Shown here one piece after another: positions 53,880 through 64,000 of a stretch of DNA of 64,000 nt (position 1 is the stretch's first letter; each line of letters begins with the position of its first letter). Under the pieces are notes generated by a model that saw only the letters and a list, made by a program, of their open reading frames with translations, did not search any database and was not told where the DNA came from. This stretch comes from Kappaphycus alvarezii (taxonomy: Eukaryota; Rhodophyta; Florideophyceae; Gigartinales; Solieriaceae), in assembly GCA_002205965.3 (NCBI GenBank), contig NADL03000040.1, positions 1 through 64,000 of the forward strand. Reading direction: 5' to 3'. The position numbers were made by a program, and so were the translations under genes.

Positions 53880-55050
53880 TCGTTCCTTAATATTTGAAAA
53901 GTGCGGTTCGGCTATCCCCCGGTGTATGCTAGACGTGTTCAGGATTATGGATAATGTCACTCGTGTGCCTAAATGGCTGGCTCAAAGCCTGGCAGCAGGC
54001 ATGATGCATTGGACATCACTACTGCTGCCGCATGCCTCTGGGTTAAAACCGCTCGAACCGTCCCGAATGTCTCCATTACCCTAACAGCCACGTTCCGCGC
54101 CACGTCGGTTAGCACTGCGTAGGCGTCTGGGTGCCAGCCCCCGTGGGTGGATACAGGTATGAACCTTCTTCGGTCGGCGGTCGCGATAAAAGATTCATAT
54201 CTTGTATACTTTGCAGTCTTTGCCGCGTTGAAGGATGTGAGCGGGTAAGGTGCGCACTCTCCCGTTGGATGGCGCGAAAGAGATGACAAAAGTGTCATCG
54301 AAGAAATCTGTGCCTCCAATGCTTCCCATTGTCCTGATGTCTGGCCTTGTACGATGAAGGTCGTCCCTCGGCTCGATGGCGGGGACGACGAGCATCTTTT
54401 TGCAGGTCCTGGGCAAGCAAGGAACTTGGCGGTCATGTCTTCGAATTCTGTGGCCTCCGTGAACACAGTGCAGGAGATGATCCCCGAAGCAGTCAAGTGT
54501 TTCCGGACAGTTTCTCCTCGGGCGGTGTGTCCGGAGCGAAAAGCGGAACTTGAGAGTATTGAAGCCATGTCGAGAATTCGCGGGTCGATACTAGTTTCAG
54601 ACCCGGGCACGGGGAACAGTACGCATTCCTTCGCCCCTGGTAGCGCCATCGAAGCACGAAAAGACTGCCTCCTTGCGTCTCCGAGAGGTAAACCGTCTTG
54701 CACAGCCTCGTGACTGCTTCCGTGAGTGTCTTTTGCGAAGGTGTTTTGTTTGAGCAAAAGGTACTGAACGGAAGAATCCTTGACTGTAAGCAGGATTGAG
54801 ACCAAAGCCGGTGAGCCTCCAGGGCGTCTTCATATGTTGTGAGACTCCTGATGGAGGCTAGCAAAAACCTTTTCGCACAGCCGTTGGAGGCTGAACTGGA
54901 GGCCAGAAACGCAGCACCTGCGAAATCTTTCGCGGACGTGAATCCTAGTCCAGGGGACGGTTTTTTTCTTCCCTGGATTTGACAGGTAGTTGCATTTCCC
55001 GAAAATTTTCAGAATCGAGGACTCCTCCAGCCAACGTTCGGACGCCACGC
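53880..55050 (-). pseudogene. LINE copy L9, longest C-terminal ORF (278 codons)
   Basis: The frame 54805-53969 carries GIISCTVFTEATEFEDMT, FIVQGQTSGQWEALEAQISS, KTAKYTRYESFIAT, then STHGGWHPDAYAVLTDVARN and TQRHAAAVVMSNASCLLPG near the end. Frames at 54864-54493 and 55048-54830 continue it upstream with changes. Left of the stop, TAATATTTGAAAAGTGCGG (53889) is its 3' tail. It is 5'-truncated, since no RT is present. The function of the domain is unknown; its place in LINE L5 is just after RT. Confidence 0.75.
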
Positions 55051-55077
55051 TCCATCATTCAGTCGAATATTGCAGCA

Positions 55078-55138
55078 CCGTGTCGATTGTGGTTGCCTGG
55101 AAAACCAAGGGATAGATCGGTTATACCTTCCAAGAGGG
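55078..55138 (+). mobile_element. LINE 3'UTR and tail, plus orientation
   Basis: GTCGATTGTGGTTGCCTGG is followed by GGGATAGATCGGTTATACCT and TCCAAGAGG. This is the sense-strand 3'UTR of the L1 type, which ends where an opposite tail begins. Confidence 0.7.
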
Positions 55139-55265
55139 GGTAAATTGGGTTTACTTGAATGGGTTGGTATACGTAATTTCCCTGCTAAGAGCAATCGCAG
55201 ACTAGGACTACTGTAAAAAGGGTAATCGCTTACTGTACATACCCTCAGAACGGAGGTTCTCTAGA
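55139..55265 (-). mobile_element. LINE 3'UTR and tail, minus orientation
   Basis: GGGGTAAATTGGGTTTACTT at the left end starts the 116-bp block also present at 49999-50114. It is joined tail-to-tail with the element at 55078-55138. Confidence 0.7.
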
Positions 55266-55266
55266 A

Positions 55267-55620
55267 TGGGTAAATTGGGTTGGTTTACTGTGAGTAATGG
55301 AAAGGTTGGGAGTCCTCTGTACTTGTAATGAAACCATTGGCAGGACCTATATTACAAGTGCTTGAGCGTGTGTACCAACTAGAAACTAGCTGGTAGACCG
55401 GTTGACAAGCAGGCTGCGTTGGAGGTGACCATCAACGCCGCTTGTCGTTGGAGGAGAATTGTCCTCACCCTGGAGTATTGGTCCAGGGCTCGGTTGGCGA
55501 CCACTCGGGCTACCTCCGTGATGTGGCGGAACGCTTCGGGATGCCACCCCCCGAGTGTGGAGATAGGAACGGGCACGAGTCTGTTCCTGCCAGGTAAGCT
55601 GGCTAAGAATCCTTGGTATT
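55267..55620 (-). pseudogene. LINE copy L10, C-terminal ORF with tail
   Basis: The ORF ends at TAG 55379 and reads LVPVPISTLGGWHPEAFRH, then VARVVANRALDQYSRV and LLQRQAALMVTSNAACL. The tail to its left (GGGTAAATTGGGTTGGTTTA, then ATGGAAAGG) completes the copy. Confidence 0.72.
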
Positions 55621-55649
55621 TTCGTAGCTTAAGTAATTGTTTTCCAGAT

Positions 55650-58190
55650 CTTAGTCAACGCCTTTTTAACAAACTAATCATTTTATCACTGCTATGTGTG
55701 TGAAACAATACTAGGTCACTGCATAAAAGCAGTTGCAGCTATTAAATATATCGCTTCACCAGGGGTGCAGAACCCCCCTTTCTCTCCGTCTGTTTCTAGA
55801 GAAAATTACACGTGTAATGTAATATAAAATAGAAAATAGGTAACCAAATTTTTAAATGAGGCAAACAACCGCTCAGCGACAGTCTTACGCACCAGTAAGT
55901 ACCCGAATGAGATCTCAAGAACCTGTATGTGTTTGGAGAATGTCAACCGCAGACGATGCCAATGTGTACCGTAGCTCCTAAATTCAGTCGCAAGAATGCT
56001 TACTACGTTCTTATCGATATTTGCTATGTGGCTCATAGTGGCCGGTGTCCTGTGGCCACAAGGTATGGTCCGGACAGCCATGTACATGGCCACAAACTTG
56101 GGATACGAGAGCCATGTACAGTACTGTGCATGGCTCTGAGCCACAAGTGGCATGCACTGCACAACAGTAAAGTAGAGGCGCCTCAAAACAGGCGAATAGG
56201 GGTCTAAGGGCTGCTTTTTAAATTTTGCTAGGAATGTAGTACCAATTTGTGCGTTTTAGAAATTTGCGAATCTATATGTAAAGGCTGGTCGACTGGAATG
56301 TGAGCCTCGACCGGCCACAACAAAACACATCACAACCCCAAAGACTCACCCCAACACCAACCAACAGTCCAACACCCCAACATCACAAACACTACCACAA
56401 ACACCACGTTGCCTTCTCCTGTCTTCTGTCCTCAAAGCAGTGGCATCCCTTGTCTCCTTGGAATTACGGTGTGCATATCGAACTTCAAGGGGGCAGTACC
56501 CATTATACTGCAGGTGTCTCTTGCCTCTTTGGACTTTCGGTGCTTAGCTCGAAGTTCAGAGGGGCAATACCCTCAGTGACTGCTAAAATTTAAACACTGA
56601 GCAAAAAAACAAAAAAAATTAGAAGCCTTCAAAAAGAGGTGCGATAAAACCAGAACCTCTTCCAGTGCCTATAAACAAGAAACCAGCACTATTAATATTC
56701 AAACAGATAATTGCGATTCAGGGCGTGCACATTACAACGCGTCTCGAAAACTGTTCCAGAAACGAGTTGACAAAAGAGACAGGATCGTGCCTCAGTGAGC
56801 CGCGCTTCAGTAAACTCACATCTTTACACCAGATTTGAGACTCATTTACCGCATACATACCTCTGGTATGGCCTGAGCGCCGAGTCATCAAGGCTTAGCA
56901 GTTTGTATAACAGAGCCGCCTTGCTGAGATTCTCTGTTTATAGTAATTTGTAAAATCAATGTTTTGTTCAGGCAGCCTCTCGGCTGATCCTCGGCATTCA
57001 TTCCACTTCAGGTAGACTACCAAAGATAAGGACGCATCGAATCAAAGCAAGAGGTCAAATTCTGTAAGATAGAAGCCTCTTGATATCGAGTAGATTCTAA
57101 CTGTTTGCTACCTAATCAAGTATAGGAACAAGGGATACTGTAGTAGAAAGTGTGCTTGCTACGATAGGGTGTGCCTGGTGAAGTAAGTGCTTTCTAAAAG
57201 GGAGGCCTCAAAGGGATACTAAATCATCAACAATCTTGATTGTCTGTAGTATTGGTGATAATTTCACCCTCATTCAGTATTTACATATTCTACTCAGTGG
57301 CTATATGAGAGTCGAATCGACACAAGGTCGTATCATATTATTACTAACAGAGGATTTTAAAGGCCCACTGTCTTCGATTTGTAGCATTTCTCGAAGAGGT
57401 TTAAGCTTATGGCATATCGATTGGATTCTGAAGATGACAAAAGATTTGGTTCACCACTTCGGTGTCCGATCCCGACCAGAATGACCTATATGGTGGAACT
57501 AAATACTGAACCTCTCAGTGACCCCTGAGAAAAAAGCAAAGGCATCACTACATTACTTGCCTCCTTCTTTGTACAATTTAATTACCGCTGATGCAGTAAA
57601 TGCATCACAAAGCATAACAGCACTGTTCAGTAGGATAAAACATAACAAAAGAAGTAGACACGTTCCTTATCAGTGTTTTGCTGCCTCAGTGTAATTTCCA
57701 CACCGCCAAATACAAAAGAGAAAACTTACGCATATGCCAGTCCCGTTGAGATCTAGAATTCCCGTGCTTGGTGATTAGAATTCGAGTGACTAACCACTGA
57801 GTCACTCCAACAGATTCTCATCTCTCGGCTCCAGCAAACGGCAAGAAGAGCTCTTCAATGTTAACATGTAACGCAGTCTTCATTAATCAGGCTCAGCGAG
57901 GCTCATTATGGCCTTCTGCCCTTACCTTTGGCTGTCTCTGTCACAGCTAACTAGGATTCCTTACTATCACTGCCATTTCGGTTCTATTCCAGGGCGTTTA
58001 ATATTTCAGTTTTCATCGCGGCAGTCTCTTCTTGTAAGTGCCATTACTACGCCGGTAGCATTCAATTCTTTTTATAACCTTAGTGAGATTTTGGTGCCCT
58101 AATTTTGTTCTTCTCACTTTGCTAGTGCAAAAATAAGTTTAACCTTTGCAATTTTGTGTTTTTCTACTGTACCAGACTCAATTCAATCTC
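55650..58190. other. No gene seen; palindrome at 56108-56137
   Basis: A 30-bp near-perfect palindrome centred on CAGTACTG (AGAGCCATGTACAGT / ACTGTGCATGGCTCT, one mismatch) lies at 56108-56137. Other frames (126 codons at 56186-55806, 82 at 57236-57484) show no conserved block. Confidence 0.45.
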
Positions 58191-61100
58191 TAAGAAAATC
58201 TCCTAACTGTCCCAGCAATAAATTTGCAGGGACAAAGATCTAGTCCACACGTCTCTAAATGGGTTGTGCAATAAAGTGGTGGATATGAGCCGTACATTTA
58301 TTAGAACCGGACGTACGAACGCGAAAAAATGGATTTTTACGCCAAAAATAGCTTGACGATTTCCTTTCACTTTGATACCGTACTATTGTAATATGAATAG
58401 CAAAAATTTCTTTCAGTAAAAGCTCAGTAAGCTAAATTTGGCAGTAACGTCAACAAATCTTTTCCACTCTTCAGGGTCTTGGATATTTTCGTAATTTTTA
58501 GGAGTAGCAATCATCATTAGTCATGAGGCATTCGAATTTTTAGTTCTTGGATGGATAGAAAAATACCTTTGAGAAAGACAGAGATCTGAACAAAGATAAT
58601 TTAAATTATTTCATCTTCAAGCAGTCTTTTGACCGTTGTTTGGAAGAAGAATAATTTCAACGCCACTTTTATTTAGCTATGGAGAGCCGGCTATACTTTT
58701 AATTTGTACAAATGCTCTAGAAAACTCTGCAAGAAATGTGACTGTTGCATTATCTTAAGGCTGTCTTAATTTCGAGCAGATGCTTTTACTAATGAATTCT
58801 TTCAGCGCATATTCTTTTGACCCGAAGAAGAACTTTGAAATCATCAGTTATCTAAATTATCTACATCTAGAACTAATGAAAATGATAAATCATATAAGTT
58901 TCAATTTTCATTTTTTTAAAGCAATGCCAATGGTTTTTTCGATAATTATTCTATAAATATAGAGAAATTGTGGATTTTACATTAAACATTCCCTTATCCT
59001 TATCATGAAGAAGTGTGAATTAAATTCCAAACAAAATATTGGATCTTCTTAAGTGCTTTCGGAACAAATGGACCTCTTATATATTGTTCTTGACATGTAT
59101 TTAGAACTTTGGACTTAAATATCTTCAAAATCAGCCGAGGAGATAAAGAAGAAATTTTTGTAAACCATTAAATCATTTGGGGTCGTATTTTTGGTCCCTT
59201 AAAACTTGAGCAGGAAGCAAGGTCTCCTTTCATGAAAGCAATGTGGTTCAGCATTCAATGAAAAAAGCATGTAGACTCGATAACCATGATTTATTTAAGA
59301 TCTAAAAGTGAAGGACCACAAATTAATCTGACGCAATATTGACACTTGCACTATCATTTCTCTCAACTATATGGACTAAACTGAAATACCTACAGTATAT
59401 TTTCAATTTCAAGTTACGTTGTGCATGCCAATAAGGAACTCATTTCATACATTGAGCAGATAATTGTCTGATTATCCGGAAAAGATACCACCCTGGTCTG
59501 GCTGTGTGGCTAATTTCCCTGGAAGAGCTAGATGATACACTATTGATTTATGGATAGTATAGCAAGCCTCTATTGGAAGCAATAAATAATTTTCAAATGT
59601 TTCATTTCTTAAGAGAGGTATTTTTTCTTTTACTGGCTATTCATATTTTTCCTGCTTTTTTGTAGTTCAATACGCATGTATCATTTCTTTATGTATCAGA
59701 TTATCTGCTTAATATAAGTAATTTTCTCTAAAGTTCAAAGAAAGAATCGTTATTATGTTCGCTAGCGACCGGTAGCTTAAAATGTAATCTAATTAAATAT
59801 AAACTGAGAGTTCCAAATTAAAATTCTTGACTTTGCGAAAAATTTTCAGTATTTCTAGGAATTTCGTTCTCATGAATTGGACATCCTCACATAAAAATAA
59901 ATTTAATACACCTCATTTATTTTCCTTGCTACATGCGCCTTAAAACTGCGACTTATTTCCATGCTTTGTATAAAAAGCTTTGTATAAATATAGGATTTTA
60001 ATGCAAAGAAACCTTTAGTAATATACTGGTTTCAATAATTACACTTATTAATCGATTTGTTACGGCTAAAGATCGTTGGTCGGCATCTCCTTATGATTTG
60101 CGACTTTAGAGTGTATCAAATTACAACAATTGTCCCTACAAGAAATAGACTTGCGTTAACAACTGGCCAAGATAGTTTATACGGCTAACTAGTAGTAATT
60201 ATGGTATATTTACTAATTGTAAGCCTAGCAAACATATCAACCTCCAAATTAGTATTCATCGATTGGCTTTCAGAGGTTTTGCAGTTGGTTGCCCTTATTT
60301 CCTTCATAGTAGAACACAGGGGTCTTATTTATTGAGAGTGGAAAATACAATGCTAGTTCAGACTTGCACTCTCCACTGCACCAGATGATTTGGATATTCT
60401 CTTCTGCAATAATAAATACAAATGCGAATTGTAGTCAATCTCGGCAGGTATTAGAATGCAGGACTGCATCATTGTTGTCGAGCTCGGAACAGTGTTTCCT
60501 CACTGTGGAATCTCCGCGACATTGGCCTAATTTTGACTTGTCTCTTAGTGTGGACGCTAATCGATACGTCTATGGCCGCGATGAATCATGCCTGCTAAGG
60601 TAGTGTAGGTCGAGTAATGGATGCTGAGCAATCGACTGGAATGCATCCCTGCAAAACCACTATTATTTTAAAAGCGGAACTCCCCCATAAATTTGCTTTT
60701 CATTACTTGCAATGTTATAGATGAAGTCTTACCTGAACAAAAAGAACAAAAGGGTCGCTATTTTCAATAACACATCAAAGTAGGTAGATTCGTGTCTTCA
60801 TCCAATCTGACTTTTGATAGACCCCATATATTTTAGGGCAACGATTTCAACATCACTTAATAACGATTGGGTATTGGGACACCATTTCAAACGTCGAGTA
60901 GACCGCAAAGGAGGGAAGAAGCAAGAAAAAATGCTAATCTGATGGACTGGAATCATTTCAAGTCGTTTGTCAGCTCAATTGCTTCAGGCATGGAGCCCTT
61001 AGTCCTGCTTTATTTCTTTCTAGTAATTTACAGCATTGAAACTCTAAACGCAGACTGCACCGGGTTGAGTGAAAACAATCGCGCTCTTCACGCGAACAAA

Positions 61101-62110
61101 AAATTACTCTTCTTCTTACTTATTTATATCTAATCAGTCAGTGATAAAGATGTAACTTACCATGCCTTTTCTGACGCAAGAAAGGAAAATTCGTTTTACG
61201 AAGAAACAGGTTACTTCTCAGGGATTTCGCTTCCAAGTTCCAAAGTACTCATTCTACCAACTGCAAAAGCTCTAAGAAGGGCTTAGGCTTTCTCTATTCC
61301 GTAGAAGCATAGATAACTGCAACGAAAGAGTCAGTCGACCGGGCTGGAGTCATGCCATACATCTCTTTGAATATGGAAGCATCAAATTGTTCTCTGTTGC
61401 TTTTGTGGACGTTTCATTCAGACTCAATCTCCTCGATCATCACTACCATTCACAGAGAACGTGAACATAGGCTCTGTTTCATCTTCGAAAGATATTGAGT
61501 GTCATTTTAGTCCAGAAAAATCACCAAGTTGCATTGGTTTTAGTTTCAAAAAAAATCATCGGTGACTTGACCGTGAGAAACATCAATACCTTTCAAGAAC
61601 TAAATGAAAGGTTTTTCTTAATTTTTAAATTCCAATATACTCAATGGAGCTGTATTAGTTAAAATAGAACGTAATATCAAGAAATTTGTTAGAAAAACGT
61701 TGGAAAATAAGCCATTAAATGTTTCAAATGCTCTTACAATATCTCCTTCAAACTTCGACCTTTCTACGGCACCCTATATTGCAATTGGATTTCCATTTCA
61801 TAATAGACAGTTTAAGCAAAAGATTTTTGCAATGGATGTGACTAAATTATGATTATATATTTTACACGTGGCGTATTTCTGTAATAGGATGTGACAATAA
61901 TTAGTGAGATGTGACTCGTAGTAAAATCCTTACTACAATTAAAAATTAAATATGTGTTCAACGTTGAATATATATGTTTTTAGGGAAATTTATTCACTCT
62001 TAGCCTTCGACTCCAAACTTACGTCCTTCACCCCACCCTGCAAAGATGATCAACGTACCTGCATCCAGCTCCCCCAATTACCATCTCCCCTTTAACGCTT
62101 CTGTTTACCC
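58190..62110. other. AT-rich desert without recognisable gene
   Basis: About 3.9 kb of strongly AT-rich DNA with stops in all frames. Two short plus frames (60364-60603 and 60867-61133) have no supporting feature. I could not find repeats shared with the rest of the window. Confidence 0.55.
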
Positions 62111-62118
62111 TACAAACC

Positions 62119-62894
62119 ATGAACCGCAGGACATGGACGAAAAAATCCGCAGAAGTAAGCCAAAACACCAGCTCAACACAGAAAAAGGCGGGACGCCGTC
62201 CCCAGTTTAAAAATGCGGACTAATTCATAATTGAGAGCGAAGTTATAGCCACGCCAACCCATCTGCCTGAATTCGGAGAAATTACGAAGCGCTACAGCCA
62301 GAACTCCGAGTAGGCGAATAATAGTAGGAATTTCTCGCAACTTGTGACGACAAAGAGCATTCAACGCCGCTACCAGGAGATTCAAGACTCGTATGGTAAG
62401 AAAAATGAAATTGAAAGAGGGCTTTCGGGAATTGGAGGGGAGATGGGAGAAATAGAGTAGTTGCTGAGCATGATAGTAGAACCGAAAAACGACATGGTAA
62501 AAGAGAGAACGGCATTGAAAGAGGCTGAGGCTAATGGTTAGGAAGAAAAAGAGCGAATTTGGCGATAATTATTGCAACGGCCACATTTTCGCAGAACTGT
62601 TGGCAGTAATGAGACTGAAAATGGGAAAAAAGATCGACCTGAGAAGAATAAACGGCGAGTCGTGAGTTCGGCGTGGAGTGAAGATAAGAAACAGGTTGGT
62701 CAGCAAGGAGCGGTGCGCATAAACCTTGAGAAAGAAAGGCCATATTTGAGCGAGATTGAATGGAAATGGATCAACAGGAGCGCGAGGAGAACGGGATAAT
62801 GCGTTGCAAAGAGCGCGAAGCGCAGCACGAGCTTTATATTGAAAAGTTCAAGCTCCTACTAGAGGTTTTTTTCTCCGACCAAGAAGTAGAATAA
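62119..62894 (+). pseudogene. Myb/SANT-like DNA-binding protein, five stops and one frameshift
   Basis: From ATG 62119 the plus frame reads MNRRTWTKKSAEVSQNTSST, then KKAGRRPQFKNAD and, after a stop, FIIESEVIATPTHLPEFGEI, the first two helices of a SANT-like domain. The third helix region is NFSQLVTTKSIQRRYQEIQD, followed by ERGLSGIGGEMGEIE. This GRR..F...D..L+.EV....P order is a widespread Myb/SANT-like family in fungi, oomycetes and algae, often TE-linked. Stops fall at 62221 and four later positions. The charged segment EKNKRRVVSSAWSEDKK is followed by a shift near 62760 into CKEREAQHELYIEKFKLLLE, a coiled-coil end, with TAA at 62892. Confidence 0.72.
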
Positions 62895-62899
62895 CACGA

Positions 62900-64000
62900 C
62901 CTTTAAAGTAAATTTACCATTGAAAGTTCACTGCTTTCCGCTAAAGTTTCACCCAAGCCCCCTAAAAAAAGAGCCTGGACCCACGCTTTGGGGGTCCCAC
63001 CCCAGAGTCCCTCGATAACATTATCAATAAAACTTTTTACTCGTCTTCATGACTAAAATACTCCTTCGAAGATGTGGGATCACAGCTGCAGTAATGTGCA
63101 ATAGTGTTCTGCTGGACACAATTACAAATGTTAGTGAGTAAGCATAGCTGTGCTGTACATCATAGCGACCGGAGACTTTCATGTGCGCATCTTTCTTTTG
63201 TAGTCCACTGTGGGCTAATAAAGCTTCGCTTCATTGAGGTAGTACTCCACTATTACACTTCACTTCTACATAGACTTGTCAAAATACTTCTCCACATCGC
63301 TCAGAGAAGATACGGAGAACGTAGTTTCGAATAGGTAGCGCCTGTTGTATCCACTATCCCTGAATAATGCGTACGGAATATCATTGACAATAGTCATAGA
63401 CGGTAAGCAATCATCCAGACCGCTGCGCACGTGTAGTGTTCAGTCGTGTCTTTTTCTTTCTATCGGCCCAATACATGCAAAATAAGTCCATCAGGAGTGG
63501 TTACTGCCTGCAATTTCAGAGCATGCGTTCTTTTATGGCCATTGTAGGCTATACTCTGCAAAGCGATGCAAACTGGCCGGGAAATAGTCATAAAAGTTCT
63601 ATGGATAAATACAAGCACATTATTTAGACCAGAACACTTCTAACGCGTACGCTTCGACTCTCTCACTCAATTTTGCATAATTGTCTCAAGTGCTTCCCAA
63701 AATATATCCGAGAGAAGGGATGTATGGAGACCGAACAGTAGTTACACATCTCTCCATTTGTCTGGCGTAGTCAGGTGACATAGAACTATATATATAGCAG
63801 GCAATTGACTAGCCCTATATCTGTTTTTACTAGTGTGAGGCTTTTCTAATACAATAAACTCTAGCATTCTACCTACATCAGCTTTTCTGAACCGAAAGAG
63901 GGAAAGGCAGCTAGCATCAGTAAAGACATTGAAGTTGAAGCTATAAACGTACCTAGAAATGCGTTTGCAGTGCTAAAGGTAGCATCTGTGCTCACAGCCT
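62900..64000. other. No gene seen apart from a poly(A) signal
   Basis: A T-rich and mixed region with frames below 80 codons. Nothing shared with the transposons above was noticed. Confidence 0.45.
63026..63031 (+). terminator. AATAAA after the Myb/SANT-like pseudogene
   Basis: AATAAA lies 132 nt beyond the pseudogene stop, in a 3'UTR-like stretch containing GGGGGTCCCACCCC. It is consistent with a former transcription unit. Confidence 0.45.

Noticed and set aside
60867..61133. 88-codon plus frame with a hydrophobic middle and end
   Set aside because: It lies in an AT-rich desert, has no neighbours or motif, and its length is expected by chance.
1..64000. CRISPR array or bacterial operons
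   Set aside because: No regularly spaced short repeats exist and no gene clusters with ribosome binding sites were seen.

Overview
The window looks like a repeat-rich eukaryotic nuclear segment. The signs are a 72-nt tRNA-Pro gene with no encoded CCA and a T-run after it, Ty1/copia, Ty3/gypsy and non-LTR (LINE) retrotransposons, DDE DNA transposons, an oomycete/fungus/alga-type Myb/SANT-like reading frame, and a gene with a plausible GTAAGT...CTAAC...AG intron. I cannot fix the organism from sequence alone; a red alga, fungus or oomycete-like protist would all fit. No bacterial operon, CRISPR array or rRNA is visible.

Layout. 1-4.0 kb: a broken copia element (minus) split by a repeat and lacking its integrase core. 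4.0-5.6 kb: no gene, strongly G-biased. 5.6-10 kb: a heavily decayed gypsy element (plus). 11.3-14.6 kb: nested LINE 3' fragments, some reduced to their last 40-50 bp. 14.5-17.7 kb: two copies of a ~400-bp repeat and one copy of a second repeat. 17.7-20.7 kb: a decayed LINE with reverse transcriptase. 20.9-25.5 kb: a second copia element (minus). 26-30.9 kb: a LINE RT scrap, a MITE-like repeat, hairpins, a Harbinger-like transposase relic and an unrecognised broken frame. 31.0-35.0 kb: the best-preserved element, a gypsy retrotransposon (minus). 35.5-36.8 kb: a C2H2 (U1/matrin-like) zinc-finger gene under a repeated promoter-like segment. 37.4-37.9 kb: a LINE C-terminus. 38.1-42.5 kb: a DNA transposon encoding a DDE-like protein, a YqaJ-like PD-(D/E)XK nuclease and a cysteine-rich C-terminus. 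43.6 kb: tRNA-Pro. 44.2-46.0 kb: a frameshifted, apparently membrane-anchored trypsin-family protease. 47.9-55.6 kb: further LINE fragments, repeats and a broken beta-propeller-like gene. 55.7-62.1 kb: AT-rich and essentially gene-free. 62.1-62.9 kb: a Myb/SANT-like pseudogene with a poly(A) signal.

Almost every protein-coding region carries stops or frameshifts, so this is a graveyard of transposons and a few host genes; the tRNA is the only gene that looks fully intact. The most coherent new story is the LINE population. Several diverged fragments share a C-terminal motif (GGWHP[DE]A) and a common 3' tail that reads GGGGAAA..GTGGGTGTTTTA on the opposite strand. Very short copies of that tail, with target-site duplications, have inserted into other LINE copies.
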